A DNA stretch of 6,359 nt from Chloroflexota bacterium (GCA_019240175.1 JAFAYS010000937.1:1-6359), one strand, 5' to 3'; shown: positions 1 to 5,848, counted from the stretch's first letter. The notes: generated by a model from the sequence alone, not told the origin. Numbers and translations: made by a program.

Positions 1-2
1 CC

Positions 3-1820
3 ATTATCGCTCCCTCTTCTCGCGCCGATCTCGACGCGCCAGGACTCGTCTCGCTGGGCTCAGTCATGCCGATTCCGATCAACGGCTCGGTTGCCCGCAC
101 GACGCTCTCGCCGGTCGTTATCGATGAAGTAAGCGCGCTGCTGGCTCGCACGCGCTTTGATGTGATCCACTTACATGAGCCGCTCGCGCCGATCCTGCCG
201 CTTTCAGTGTTGAACGCCTCGCCCTCGCCCAATGTTGGGACATTTCATGCTTCTGGCGATCGCAGCCTGGCCTACGCGGCTTCGCGCCGCCTGTTGAACT
301 GGCTGGCGCAACGTCTCACGGTTCGAGTTGCCGTCTCGCCAGCCGCTGCCCGTTTTGCTCAGCAGTACTTCGCCGGAGAGTACACAATCATTCCCAACGG
401 CGTGGATACCGAGCGCTTCAACACGCGTGTCGAGCCGCTGCCTCACGTACGCAACGAACAGCCGACGATCTTGTTTGTGGGCCGCTTCGAGGAGCCGCGC
501 AAAGGCTTTAGCGTGCTGCTGCCGGCCTTCGCAGAGGTTCAGCGCGTGATGCCGAACGCGCGTCTGCTCGTCGTCGGTCGCGGCGATCCCGGCCCGTTTC
601 AGGCGCAGGCGGAAGCTCTGGGCGTGCGTGATCTTGTTTTTGAAGGCGTAGCATCAGCCGACGATTTGCCGCGCTACTACCGCTCAGTTGATCTGTTGTG
701 CGCTCCTTCAACTGGGCAGGAAAGCTTTGGAATTATACTTGCCGAGGCGATGAGCAGCGGCTGTCCGGTTGTGGCCTCGGAGATCGAGGGCTATGCGCAG
801 GTGGTAACACACCGACGCCAAGGTTTGCTCGTTCCTCCTTGCCAGCCGGATGCGCTTGCCGGCGCGCTGCTGCATGTGCTGTCTGATCGACAATTACGTG
901 ATCAGTTTGCGGTTGCCGGGCCGGAAACAGCGGCACGCTATGCCTGGCACGATGTGAGCGAGCGTGTGGTAGAAGTGTACGAGCGCGCCTGCTTTACCGC
1001 TAAGGGCTCTGCCGCGTGTCAAGTCATTATGCCCTCGCTCCCGTTGTTGCCCAACACTTCGACGCTACTTGCCGGGCCTGGAGCAGCGGTGCTCACCGCG
1101 CCTGTCGTACAACTAGCGCCGACCCCAACCATATATCCTGAGTCACAAGGAGCTACACCTATGTTGACCGAGCCTTTTGAAGCGCGAGTACGCGCGATTA
1201 CTCAGCGGGTGGTCGGACACGTGCTCGGTCGTTCTGGCATCACGCCGAATATGCTGACCATTCTCGGGCTAATCCTGACGCTGGGTGTTACCGCAACCCT
1301 CGCCACAGGCCATCTTGTATGGGGCGGAATCCTCGTGCTGCTTACCAGCGCGTTTGATATGTTTGATGGCGCTCTTGCGCGAGCAACCAAGCGCAACAGC
1401 ACCTTTGGCGCATTCTTCGACTCCACCATTGACCGCTACTCGGAGGCGCTGATCTTTCTCGGCTTGCTGCTGTACTATCAGCGCGTGCCTGGCGCACACT
1501 TCGAGCTAAGCTTTGTGTATCTGGCGATCATTGGCTCGTTGATGGTCAGCTATACGCGAGCGCGGGCGGAAGCGCTGGGGCTTGAGTGCAAAGTCGGTAT
1601 TTTGGCACGTCCCGAGCGTATCATTCTGCTCTCGCTAGGCCTGCTGATCGGCTGGCTCAACTTCACGCTGGCGATCCTGGCGCTCTTTACTAACTTCACG
1701 GCAGCGCAGCGCATCTACCATGTCTGGCTGCAAACCGAAGGCAAAGAGCGACGCGTAGCCGAGACCGTCAAGCCGCAGCGGCGCGGTTGGTTCGCATCGC
1801 GTGATCAATCTCCGTCTTGA
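3..1820 (+). CDS. PimA-like GT4 glycosyltransferase fused in frame to a CDP-alcohol phosphotransferase (PIP-synthase type); 5'-partial
   Basis: The frame is open from nt 3, so the true start lies upstream; the ATG at 66 falls inside the N-terminal Rossmann lobe and is unlikely to be the start. Residues are counted from that ATG. Residues 1-310 form a GT-B glycosyltransferase of family GT4. Visible marks are the NGVD stretch (111-114), FVGRFEEPRKGF (137-148, closely like mycobacterial PimA) and a perfect E-x7-E donor-site motif, E219 to E227. Residues 311-365 are a P/T/A/L-rich linker without recognisable domain. Residues 366-584 are a six-helix membrane enzyme with the full signature D431-x2-DG-x2-AR-x8-G-x3-D-x3-D456, then RARAE (498-502) and RPER (515-518), as in phosphatidylinositol phosphate synthases. 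Inferred roles: the C-terminal part condenses CDP-diacylglycerol with inositol phosphate, and the N-terminal part adds a hexose, possibly mannose, to the resulting lipid at the inner membrane face. Sugar and acceptor are not proven by sequence. No frameshift is visible, but a lost stop codon through sequence error cannot be excluded. Confidence 0.88.
   Translation: MIAPSSRADLDAPGLVSLGSVMPIPINGSVARTTLSPVVIDEVSALLARTRFDVIHLHEPLAPILPLSVLNASPSPNVGTFHASGDRSLAYAASRRLLNWLAQRLTVRVAVSPAAARFAQQYFAGEYTIIPNGVDTERFNTRVEPLPHVRNEQPTILFVGRFEEPRKGFSVLLPAFAEVQRVMPNARLLVVGRGDPGPFQAQAEALGVRDLVFEGVASADDLPRYYRSVDLLCAPSTGQESFGIILAEAMSSGCPVVASEIEGYAQVVTHRRQGLLVPPCQPDALAGALLHVLSDRQLRDQFAVAGPETAARYAWHDVSERVVEVYERACFTAKGSAACQVIMPSLPLLPNTSTLLAGPGAAVLTAPVVQLAPTPTIYPESQGATPMLTEPFEARVRAITQRVVGHVLGRSGITPNMLTILGLILTLGVTATLATGHLVWGGILVLLTSAFDMFDGALARATKRNSTFGAFFDSTIDRYSEALIFLGLLLYYQRVPGAHFELSFVYLAIIGSLMVSYTRARAEALGLECKVGILARPERIILLSLGLLIGWLNFTLAILALFTNFTAAQRIYHVWLQTEGKERRVAETVKPQRRGWFASRDQSPS
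1147..1152 (+). promoter_or_regulatory. Internal Shine-Dalgarno AAGGAG
   Basis: AAGGAG lies 8 nt before the in-frame ATG at 1161, inside the linker between the glycosyltransferase and phosphotransferase domains. It is as strong as the site before the glutamate dehydrogenase gene and supports separate initiation of the phosphotransferase. A chance match within coding DNA is possible, but its exact position at the expected domain start makes chance less likely. Confidence 0.6.
1161..1820 (+). CDS. Alternative nested product: stand-alone PIP-synthase-like CDP-alcohol phosphotransferase (219 aa) from an internal start
   Basis: This is the C-terminal part of the longer frame, listed separately because it has its own translation signals. 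The ATG at 1161 follows AAGGAG with an 8-nt spacer, a near-ideal Shine-Dalgarno. The resulting 219-residue protein has the usual length of bacterial phosphatidylinositol phosphate synthases. Its N-terminus (MLTEPFEARVRAITQRVV) lines up with where those enzymes begin, a short amphipathic stretch before the GITPNMLTILG first membrane helix. About six hydrophobic helices can be drawn. The metal-binding CDP-alcohol signature is at nt 1356-1433. The nested protein may be made in addition to the fused one, or instead of it if the absence of a stop upstream is an error. Sequence alone cannot decide which product exists in the cell. Confidence 0.5.
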   Translation: MLTEPFEARVRAITQRVVGHVLGRSGITPNMLTILGLILTLGVTATLATGHLVWGGILVLLTSAFDMFDGALARATKRNSTFGAFFDSTIDRYSEALIFLGLLLYYQRVPGAHFELSFVYLAIIGSLMVSYTRARAEALGLECKVGILARPERIILLSLGLLIGWLNFTLAILALFTNFTAAQRIYHVWLQTEGKERRVAETVKPQRRGWFASRDQSPS

Positions 1821-1863
1821 CGTCGATGAGAGGTGAGTGCTAAAATGCACCACCTGCTATGAT
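1817..1863 (+). promoter_or_regulatory. Candidate tandem promoters upstream of the epimerase-like gene
   Basis: TTGACG (1817-1822) overlaps the stop codon of the upstream gene. It is followed after 18 nt by TAAAAT (1841-1846), which is preceded by TGC, giving an extended -10. A second extended -10, TGC-TATGAT (1855-1863), lies 17 nt further on and has no good -35. Starts would fall near 1853 and 1870, leaving a leader of about 65-80 nt before the ATG at 1935. This is assigned from consensus resemblance only. Confidence 0.45.
1831..1855. repeat. Inverted repeat centred on the putative -10 hexamer
   Basis: The arms AGGTG-a-GTGC (1831-1840) and GCAC-CACCT (1847-1855) are complementary over 9 bp, with A1836 unpaired. 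The six bases between them are TAAAAT, the candidate -10. The arrangement suits an operator for a dimeric repressor, or a hairpin at the end of the preceding transcript. There is no T-run after it, so it is a poor intrinsic terminator. Confidence 0.45.
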
Positions 1864-1897
1864 GGACAATGAAGTCCCACATTGCGAACGAATTTTC

Positions 1898-1923
1898 AGA
1901 AGCCGCGCATCGTCGCGGCTTTT
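1898..1923 (+). terminator. GC-rich hairpin with T4, terminator or leader attenuator
   Basis: AAGCCGCG (1900-1907) and CGCGGCTT (1914-1921) form an 8-bp stem around a 6-nt loop, followed by TT to complete a run of four T. It could end transcripts of the glycosyltransferase-synthase gene. It lies downstream of the candidate promoters and ends 11 nt before the next start codon, so it would also be in the 5' leader of the epimerase-like gene and could act as an attenuator. The T-run is short. Confidence 0.5.
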
Positions 1924-1934
1924 CGCGTGGTTAA

Positions 1935-2942
1935 ATGATTGATCTAAGCGTGCCTCTGCATAGCGATTGGATGGGAGGCTTGAAACCAGCCGACTATCTG
2001 GATCGGCTACAAAGCTTCGGTGTGACAGCGGTCGAGGCTCAGCTGCCGCCGGAGCTTGCAATGGCAGAGATCGAGCGCTGGACCACCCTGATCGCTCTGG
2101 CTCGTGAGCGTGGGCTCAAGCTCGCGCTCCATGCGCCAATCGTGCTTAGCGCGCCGATCTGGCAGGATCTTTATCCATGGCTAGAGCAGTGGACGACGGC
2201 TCCGCTTACGATGATCGTGCATGGCTATAGAGCTGGACGGCCAAACGCAGGGCTGGTAGTACAAACCGTCTCACACGTACGTCAGCTGCTAGCAGCTCTG
2301 CCGTCGAGCGTCACTGTGGCGATCGAGCAAGGCTGGAACTGGGGTGCGCAGCTTGGTCTTGGCGCGGCGGTCCGCAACTTGCGCGACAGCCGGCTTAGCC
2401 AGCGTATGGAGCGCCAGCGCCCGGCTGGTGTCGGTAGCGCCATGGGCGCAGCGCTTCCGCAGCCGAGCCAGCCAGCGCAGCCAGCCGCGACGGCATTTGA
2501 TCCAGTGCTGCAGCATGGCTGGTGGCAAGCGTTCCGTCGTGCTGATGGCTTTAGCGGCACCGGGACGCGCGAAGAAACGCTGCAGGTTGTGATGGAGGTG
2601 AATCGGCCTAACTGCGTGATTGCCTGGGATCTGGCGCATGATTGGCTCGGCGCTACGAAAGGTGGCGTTGCAGACTGGCAAAGCACGCCGGCTAGTGATT
2701 TTTTGGATCGGGTGGGCTACGTTCGGCTACACGACGTCGACGCCAGGGGCTGTGATCACTGGCCGCTCGTGGTTGGGAACGTACCCTATGCCAGCCAGCT
2801 GCGCACGCTGCTCCGTCATGGCTTTAGCGGAACAGTTTGTCTGGCAATCCGCTATACTCAACAGATGTTTGGTTTCGGCGATCGCTGGCAAGTCCTCGAA
2901 CGATCGCTAGCTGTTACACGACAAGTTTTACGACTTAACTAA
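1935..2942 (+). CDS. Sugar-phosphate isomerase/epimerase-like TIM-barrel protein
   Basis: 335 residues. The protein opens directly on a first barrel strand (MIDLSVPLHSDW), which supports the ATG at 1935, although no Shine-Dalgarno precedes it and a hairpin ends 11 nt upstream. It fits the xylose isomerase-like / AP endonuclease 2 barrel family (sugar phosphate isomerase/epimerase, IolE/UlaE relatives). Matching elements are LALHAPI with H66, MIVHGY with H96, VAIEQGW with E131, IAWDLAHDW with D232 and H235, and YVRLHDVD with H266 and D267. These include candidates for three of the usual divalent-metal ligands. The last strand, GTVCLAIRY (299-307), has no glutamate where the family normally has its fourth ligand. 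Residues about 150-205 form an unusual insertion containing a Q/P/A-rich stretch. Substrate is unknown; it may be a divergent or non-catalytic member. The gene lies 21 nt before glutamate dehydrogenase and probably shares its transcript. Confidence 0.8.
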   Translation: MIDLSVPLHSDWMGGLKPADYLDRLQSFGVTAVEAQLPPELAMAEIERWTTLIALARERGLKLALHAPIVLSAPIWQDLYPWLEQWTTAPLTMIVHGYRAGRPNAGLVVQTVSHVRQLLAALPSSVTVAIEQGWNWGAQLGLGAAVRNLRDSRLSQRMERQRPAGVGSAMGAALPQPSQPAQPAATAFDPVLQHGWWQAFRRADGFSGTGTREETLQVVMEVNRPNCVIAWDLAHDWLGATKGGVADWQSTPASDFLDRVGYVRLHDVDARGCDHWPLVVGNVPYASQLRTLLRHGFSGTVCLAIRYTQQMFGFGDRWQVLERSLAVTRQVLRLN

Positions 2943-2950
2943 TCAATCTC

Positions 2951-2957
2951 AAAGGAG
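2951..2957 (+). promoter_or_regulatory. Shine-Dalgarno AAAGGAG of glutamate dehydrogenase
   Basis: AAAGGAG lies 6 nt before the ATG at 2964 and fixes that start. The whole gap to the preceding gene is 21 nt, leaving little room for a separate promoter. Confidence 0.85.
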
Positions 2958-2963
2958 AGAATA

Positions 2964-4241
2964 ATGGCAACCTCACTGGTGGAATCTCAACACAAAGAAA
3001 ATCCTTTTGAAATCGCGCAGCAGCAATTCGATATTGCCGCTGAGATCCTGGAGCTGAATGACGGCATGCGCCAGATCCTGCGTGTGCCACAGCGCGAGCT
3101 GACGGTGCGCTTCCCGGTGACGATGGAAGACGGCTCGGTGCGCGTCTTCACCGGCTATCGTGTTCAGCACAATATTACGCGCGGCCCGGCCAAAGGCGGT
3201 ATTCGCTATCATCCTGCCGTGGACATTGACGAGGTGCGCGCGCTGGCCATGTGGATGACCTGGAAGTGCGCGCTGGTCAATATTCCCTACGGCGGCGCGA
3301 AGGGCGGCGTGGTCGTCGATCCCAAAGATCTGACGCGGCGCGAGCTTGAGCATATGACCCGCCGCTTTGCTAGCGAGATCTCGATCTTGATCGGGCCTGA
3401 GAAGGATATTCCCGCGCCAGATGTCAACACCGACGCACAGGTTATGGCCTGGATCATGGACACGATCTCGATGCATCGCGGCTACACAGTGCCGGCGGTT
3501 GTGACCGGCAAGCCCATCGATGTGTTTGGCTCGCTGGGCCGCATGGATGCGACCGGACGCGGCGTGAGCATTACCGCGCGTGAGGCGGCCAAGCATCTCG
3601 GCGTCAAGTTCGACGAGGCGACGGTTGTCGTGCAAGGGTTTGGCAACGTCGGCGGCGCGTCGGCGCTGTTAATGGGCAACATGGGCGCGAAAGTGATCGC
3701 GGTCAGCGACGTCAGCGGCGGCTACTACAGCTCACGCGGCCTGAATATTCCGGCCATGCAGCAGTATGTGCGCGATAATCGATCGCTGGTCGGCTATAAA
3801 GAGCCGGGCCTGGAAATGGTTTCGAATGCCGAGCTGCTTGAGCTCAAGTGCGATATTCTGGTGCCTGCCGCGCTCGAAAACCAGATCACAGTCGCCAATG
3901 CCAGCCGGATCAACGCTAAGATCATCGTCGAAGGCGCGAATGGGCCCACAACACCCGGCGCCGACGAGATTCTGTACGATCGCGGCGTGTTCATTGTGCC
4001 CGATATTCTGGCGAACGCGGGCGGCGTGACGGTCTCTTATTTCGAGTGGGTGCAGGGCTTGCAAGAGTTCTTCTGGACCGAGGAAGAGATCAACGAGCGG
4101 CTAGAGCGTATCATGGTGCGATCATTCAGCAGCGTGCTCGATCTGGCGCTCAAGCACAAGATTGCCATGCGCACTGCCGCCTACCTGGTCTCCGTGAAGC
4201 GCGTCGCAGATGCTACCACGATTCGCGGCATCTACCCGTGA
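2964..4241 (+). CDS. gdhA: Glutamate dehydrogenase (Glu/Leu/Phe/Val dehydrogenase family)
   Basis: 425 residues, the normal length of the short hexameric enzymes (RocG/GudB and thermophile GDH type). It catalyses reversible oxidative deamination of glutamate to 2-oxoglutarate and ammonia with NAD(P), in the cytoplasm. The N-terminal substrate domain shows GPAKGGIRYHP (74-84, K77), MTWKCAL (98-104, K101), NIPYGGAKGGV (106-116, catalytic-type K113) and PAPDVNTD (150-157, D153). The Rossmann domain carries GFGNVG (225-230) and an acidic residue after the second strand (VSD, D249), which would suit NAD, but cofactor choice is not certain. VEGANGPTTP (322-331) and the final TIRGIYP are also typical. 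No key residue is missing. The start is set by the strong AAAGGAG. Transcription probably comes from upstream of the epimerase-like gene, and a GAACAAA repeat array begins 4 nt after the stop codon. Confidence 0.97.
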   Translation: MATSLVESQHKENPFEIAQQQFDIAAEILELNDGMRQILRVPQRELTVRFPVTMEDGSVRVFTGYRVQHNITRGPAKGGIRYHPAVDIDEVRALAMWMTWKCALVNIPYGGAKGGVVVDPKDLTRRELEHMTRRFASEISILIGPEKDIPAPDVNTDAQVMAWIMDTISMHRGYTVPAVVTGKPIDVFGSLGRMDATGRGVSITAREAAKHLGVKFDEATVVVQGFGNVGGASALLMGNMGAKVIAVSDVSGGYYSSRGLNIPAMQQYVRDNRSLVGYKEPGLEMVSNAELLELKCDILVPAALENQITVANASRINAKIIVEGANGPTTPGADEILYDRGVFIVPDILANAGGVTVSYFEWVQGLQEFFWTEEEINERLERIMVRSFSSVLDLALKHKIAMRTAAYLVSVKRVADATTIRGIYP

Positions 4242-4245
4242 TCGG

Positions 4246-4277
4246 GAACAAAAGATCGAAGGAACAAAAGAACAAAG
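4246..4277 (+). repeat. GAACAAA octamer array, left arm
   Basis: Four units at an exact 8-nt spacing begin at 4246, 4254, 4262 and 4270: GAACAAAA, GATCGAAG (degenerate), GAACAAAA, GAACAAAG. The array begins 4 nt after the glutamate dehydrogenase stop, so it would be in the 3' untranslated part of that mRNA. Its inverse complement recurs at 4493-4568. Confidence 0.8.
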
Positions 4278-4295
4278 CGATCGGCAATTGTTGCA

Positions 4296-4311
4296 GCTAG
4301 CTTGAGCTAGC
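4296..4311. repeat. Small hairpin, GCTAGC arms with TTGA loop
   Basis: GCTAGC (4296-4301) and GCTAGC (4306-4311) can pair around a TTGA tetraloop. It lies between the left repeat array and the large terminator. No T-run follows on either strand, and its role is unknown. Confidence 0.5.
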
Positions 4312-4318
4312 AATACAT

Positions 4319-4388
4319 AAAAAAGCCAGGAGTTGAGTGCTTGAACAACGCCGTTCTACACTTAGCTCCTGGCTCTTGCCTTGTTTTT
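4319..4388. terminator. Bidirectional intrinsic terminator between convergent genes
   Basis: A 16-bp stem joins 4324-4339 (AGCCAGGAGTTGAGTG) to 4359-4374 (CACTTAGCTCCTGGCT), with only two G-T wobbles. The 19-nt loop can itself pair GAAC (4343-4346) with GTTC (4353-4356). On the minus strand the stem runs straight into T6 (plus-strand A4319-4324), a classic terminator for transcripts coming from the lipoprotein gene. On the plus strand a T5 run (4384-4388) begins 10 nt after the stem, a weaker terminator for glutamate dehydrogenase. Confidence 0.85.
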
Positions 4389-4403
4389 GGGTTTGGGAGT
4401 GGC

Positions 4404-4442
4404 CTCGCCCGTAGCCTACACTAGACAGTTGTCGTAGGCGAG
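4404..4442. repeat. Imperfect hairpin of unknown role
   Basis: CTCGCC (4404-4409) pairs with GGCGAG (4437-4442), and TAC (4417-4419) with GTA (4434-4436), leaving a 7-nt bulge; alternatively GCCTAC (4414-4419) pairs with GTAGGC (4434-4439). It lies between the terminator and the right repeat array. No poly-T follows it. Confidence 0.4.
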
Positions 4443-4492
4443 AAGGAAATGGTGGGCGCGGCAAGCAGCGCGCTTACAACCGTTGGTCTTCG

Positions 4493-4568
4493 TTTGTTCT
4501 TTGTTCCGGGTGCCCTCTGGGCGTCTTTGTTCTCGCCTTTGTTCCCTTGTTCCCTTGTTCTTTTGTTC
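4493..4568 (-). repeat. GAACAAA/GAACAAG array, right arm (inverted)
   Basis: Read on the plus strand, seven (T/C)TTGTTC units start at 4493, 4500, 4526, 4538, 4546, 4554 and 4562. The last four have an exact 8-nt period and the first two are adjacent at 7 nt. Between the second and third units lies a small GCCC-TCT-GGGC hairpin (4512-4522). On the minus strand the units read GAACAAA or GAACAAG and begin about 33 nt after the stop codon of the lipoprotein gene. TTGTTCTTTTGTTC (4555-4568) is the exact inverse complement of 4262-4275 in the left array. Confidence 0.85.
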
Positions 4569-4601
4569 TTCCTAAGCGCACACGGCGCTCTTCAAGCATC
4601 A

Positions 4602-5837
4602 TCAGCCAGGCGCGGACTGAAGGCTGCCCGGAGCCCACGGCGCGCTCTGCACAAGCTGATCGAAGCGTGGCAGCGGCTGACCTTGAGCATCGGTCATCAC
4701 GTAGCGCTTGATCGACACGCCCTGCTCGCCGACGCACATCGTGTAGATATCGCCGGGACGATCGATGTACACGCCGCGTGGAATGGTACGACAGCCCGCA
4801 AGATCGAGCGTGAGCGTGCCCAAAACCTGCCCGTCGACGCTGAAGCGCTGTACCTCCGCGATTGTGCCGCGCGTCACAAGCGTGTAGGGCTCCATGCCTT
4901 GATTGATGTCGAGGAATGTCACTTCGGCGTCGGTCTCGCCCAGCGGTATGGTAGCGGGGGCCACTCCGCCGTAGTTGATCAGCAATGATTTGCGCTGCCG
5001 ATTGCTGTTATCGCCCACGACCGAGAAGATCGCGTTGGAGCGCACGGTGGCGCTGCCCTCAACCAGTGAGTTGGGCTGATCTTCGATCGGAATCGGTCCC
5101 GCCGCGTCGATCAGCAGATAGCCGGTATTGCGATCCAGGCCAAAGATGCGACCGTCGGCGGTCAGCGAGATCGTCGTGAACTTGCCTTTGGTTGCGGGAT
5201 TGAGCGCAATGTTGTTGAGCTCCGCGCCTTGGATCGACAGGTGCGAGATCGCCCAGGCTTCGGCATCCAGCACATACAGATCGCCTTTGCCCGTCACCAC
5301 GAAATCGCTGGGACGCTTCAAGAATGACAGATCGAGCGTCTGGGTGAGCTTGAACTGGCCGGGTGAGCTACCGGCGAAGAACAGCAACCGCTTGTTGAGC
5401 GTATCCATCACGCGGATTGAGCCATCGGCGGCGATGCGAAACGTCGGTGGTCCGTCGGTCGCGCTGATACCGACCTGACCTTGACCAGATCCTGCCGGGA
5501 TCGTCAGCACGTCCTCGCCCTGCGCAACAATCGCGGGAGCGGTCGTCGCGGCTGCCAGCGTGGGCACTGCGGTCGCGGCAGACAGCGTCGGAGTGGCAGC
5601 GGGCGGCTCAGTGGCTGGCGGCTGGGTTGGCGCGACTGTCGTCGGGACGAGCGTTGGCGGTGCAGCTGTCGGCGGCACTGTGGTTGCCGTGGCTGGCACG
5701 GATGTTGGCGGGGCGACAGTCGCAGCAGGCGGTGAGCTAGACGCCTGTGTTGGCGATTGGGCCACTTGTTGGGCTGGGCCGCACGCGCTCAGCAGCACGC
5801 CAAGCAGCAGCACAAGTGACCAGTGATGTCTTGACAT
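4602..5837 (-). CDS. Lipoprotein with P/T/A-rich linker and beta-propeller-like (NHL-type) domain
   Basis: 411 residues from the ATG at 5837-5835, chosen because AAGGA lies 6 nt before it and because it gives a clean lipoprotein signal. MSRHH is followed by a hydrophobic core and the lipobox L16-S-A-C19, so Cys19 would be lipidated and the protein anchored on the outer face of the cytoplasmic membrane. Residues about 24-104 are almost only Pro, Thr, Ala, Val and Ser, with no Lys or Arg, a likely extended, possibly glycosylated stalk. From about 110 onward there are repeats resembling propeller blades: PTFRIAADGSIRVMD (131-145), PSDFVVTGKGDLYVLD (176-191), FTTISLTADGRIFGLD (220-235) and RGVYIDRPGDIYTMCVG (354-370). 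C349 and C368 could form a disulfide. Function is unknown; extracellular binding or sensing is a guess. A longer in-frame start at 5984 adds 49 residues without signal character and was rejected. Confidence 0.85.
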   Translation of the reverse strand: MSRHHWSLVLLLGVLLSACGPAQQVAQSPTQASSSPPAATVAPPTSVPATATTVPPTAAPPTLVPTTVAPTQPPATEPPAATPTLSAATAVPTLAAATTAPAIVAQGEDVLTIPAGSGQGQVGISATDGPPTFRIAADGSIRVMDTLNKRLLFFAGSSPGQFKLTQTLDLSFLKRPSDFVVTGKGDLYVLDAEAWAISHLSIQGAELNNIALNPATKGKFTTISLTADGRIFGLDRNTGYLLIDAAGPIPIEDQPNSLVEGSATVRSNAIFSVVGDNSNRQRKSLLINYGGVAPATIPLGETDAEVTFLDINQGMEPYTLVTRGTIAEVQRFSVDGQVLGTLTLDLAGCRTIPRGVYIDRPGDIYTMCVGEQGVSIKRYVMTDAQGQPLPRFDQLVQSAPWAPGSLQSAPG

Positions 5838-5843
5838 AAGGAT

Positions 5844-5848
5844 TCCTT
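5844..5848 (-). promoter_or_regulatory. Shine-Dalgarno AAGGA of the lipoprotein gene
   Basis: On the minus strand AAGGA is followed by six bases and then ATG at 5837. Together with the signal peptide it decides the start codon against the longer upstream option at 5984. Confidence 0.75.

Noticed and set aside
66..68. ATG at 66 as the true start of the glycosyltransferase
   Set aside because: The frame is open to nt 3, and the 21 codons before it read as ordinary GT-B N-terminal sequence (GLVSLGSV). Starting at 66 would remove most of the first Rossmann lobe, and no ribosome site precedes it.
2836..2858. TATACT (2853-2858) as a promoter for glutamate dehydrogenase
   Set aside because: The only -35-like hexamer, TTGTCT, is 10 nt away, too close, and the match lies inside the conserved end of the barrel gene. 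The 21-nt gap favours co-transcription.
2973..3635. Minus-strand frame of 220 codons inside glutamate dehydrogenase
   Set aside because: It is antisense to a clearly conserved enzyme, has a His/Arg/Ala-rich composition typical of shadow frames, and has no ribosome site or motif.
4246..4568. The inverted GAACAAA arrays as terminal repeats of an insertion sequence
   Set aside because: There is no transposase or remnant between them and no flanking target duplication is visible. The period-8 structure is a tandem array rather than a single terminal repeat. A small non-autonomous element remains possible but unsupported.
4449..4988. Plus-strand open frame of 179 codons with GAAGGA before its ATG
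   Set aside because: It begins in the terminator and repeat region and then runs antisense through the 3' half of the lipoprotein gene. Its translation has no domain character and includes the GAACAAA repeats.
5560..5826. Gly/Ala/Val-rich plus-strand frame resembling a surface repeat protein
   Set aside because: It is the antisense of the P/T/A-rich linker, whose codons read as Gly/Ala/Val on the other strand. The lipobox and propeller support the minus-strand gene.
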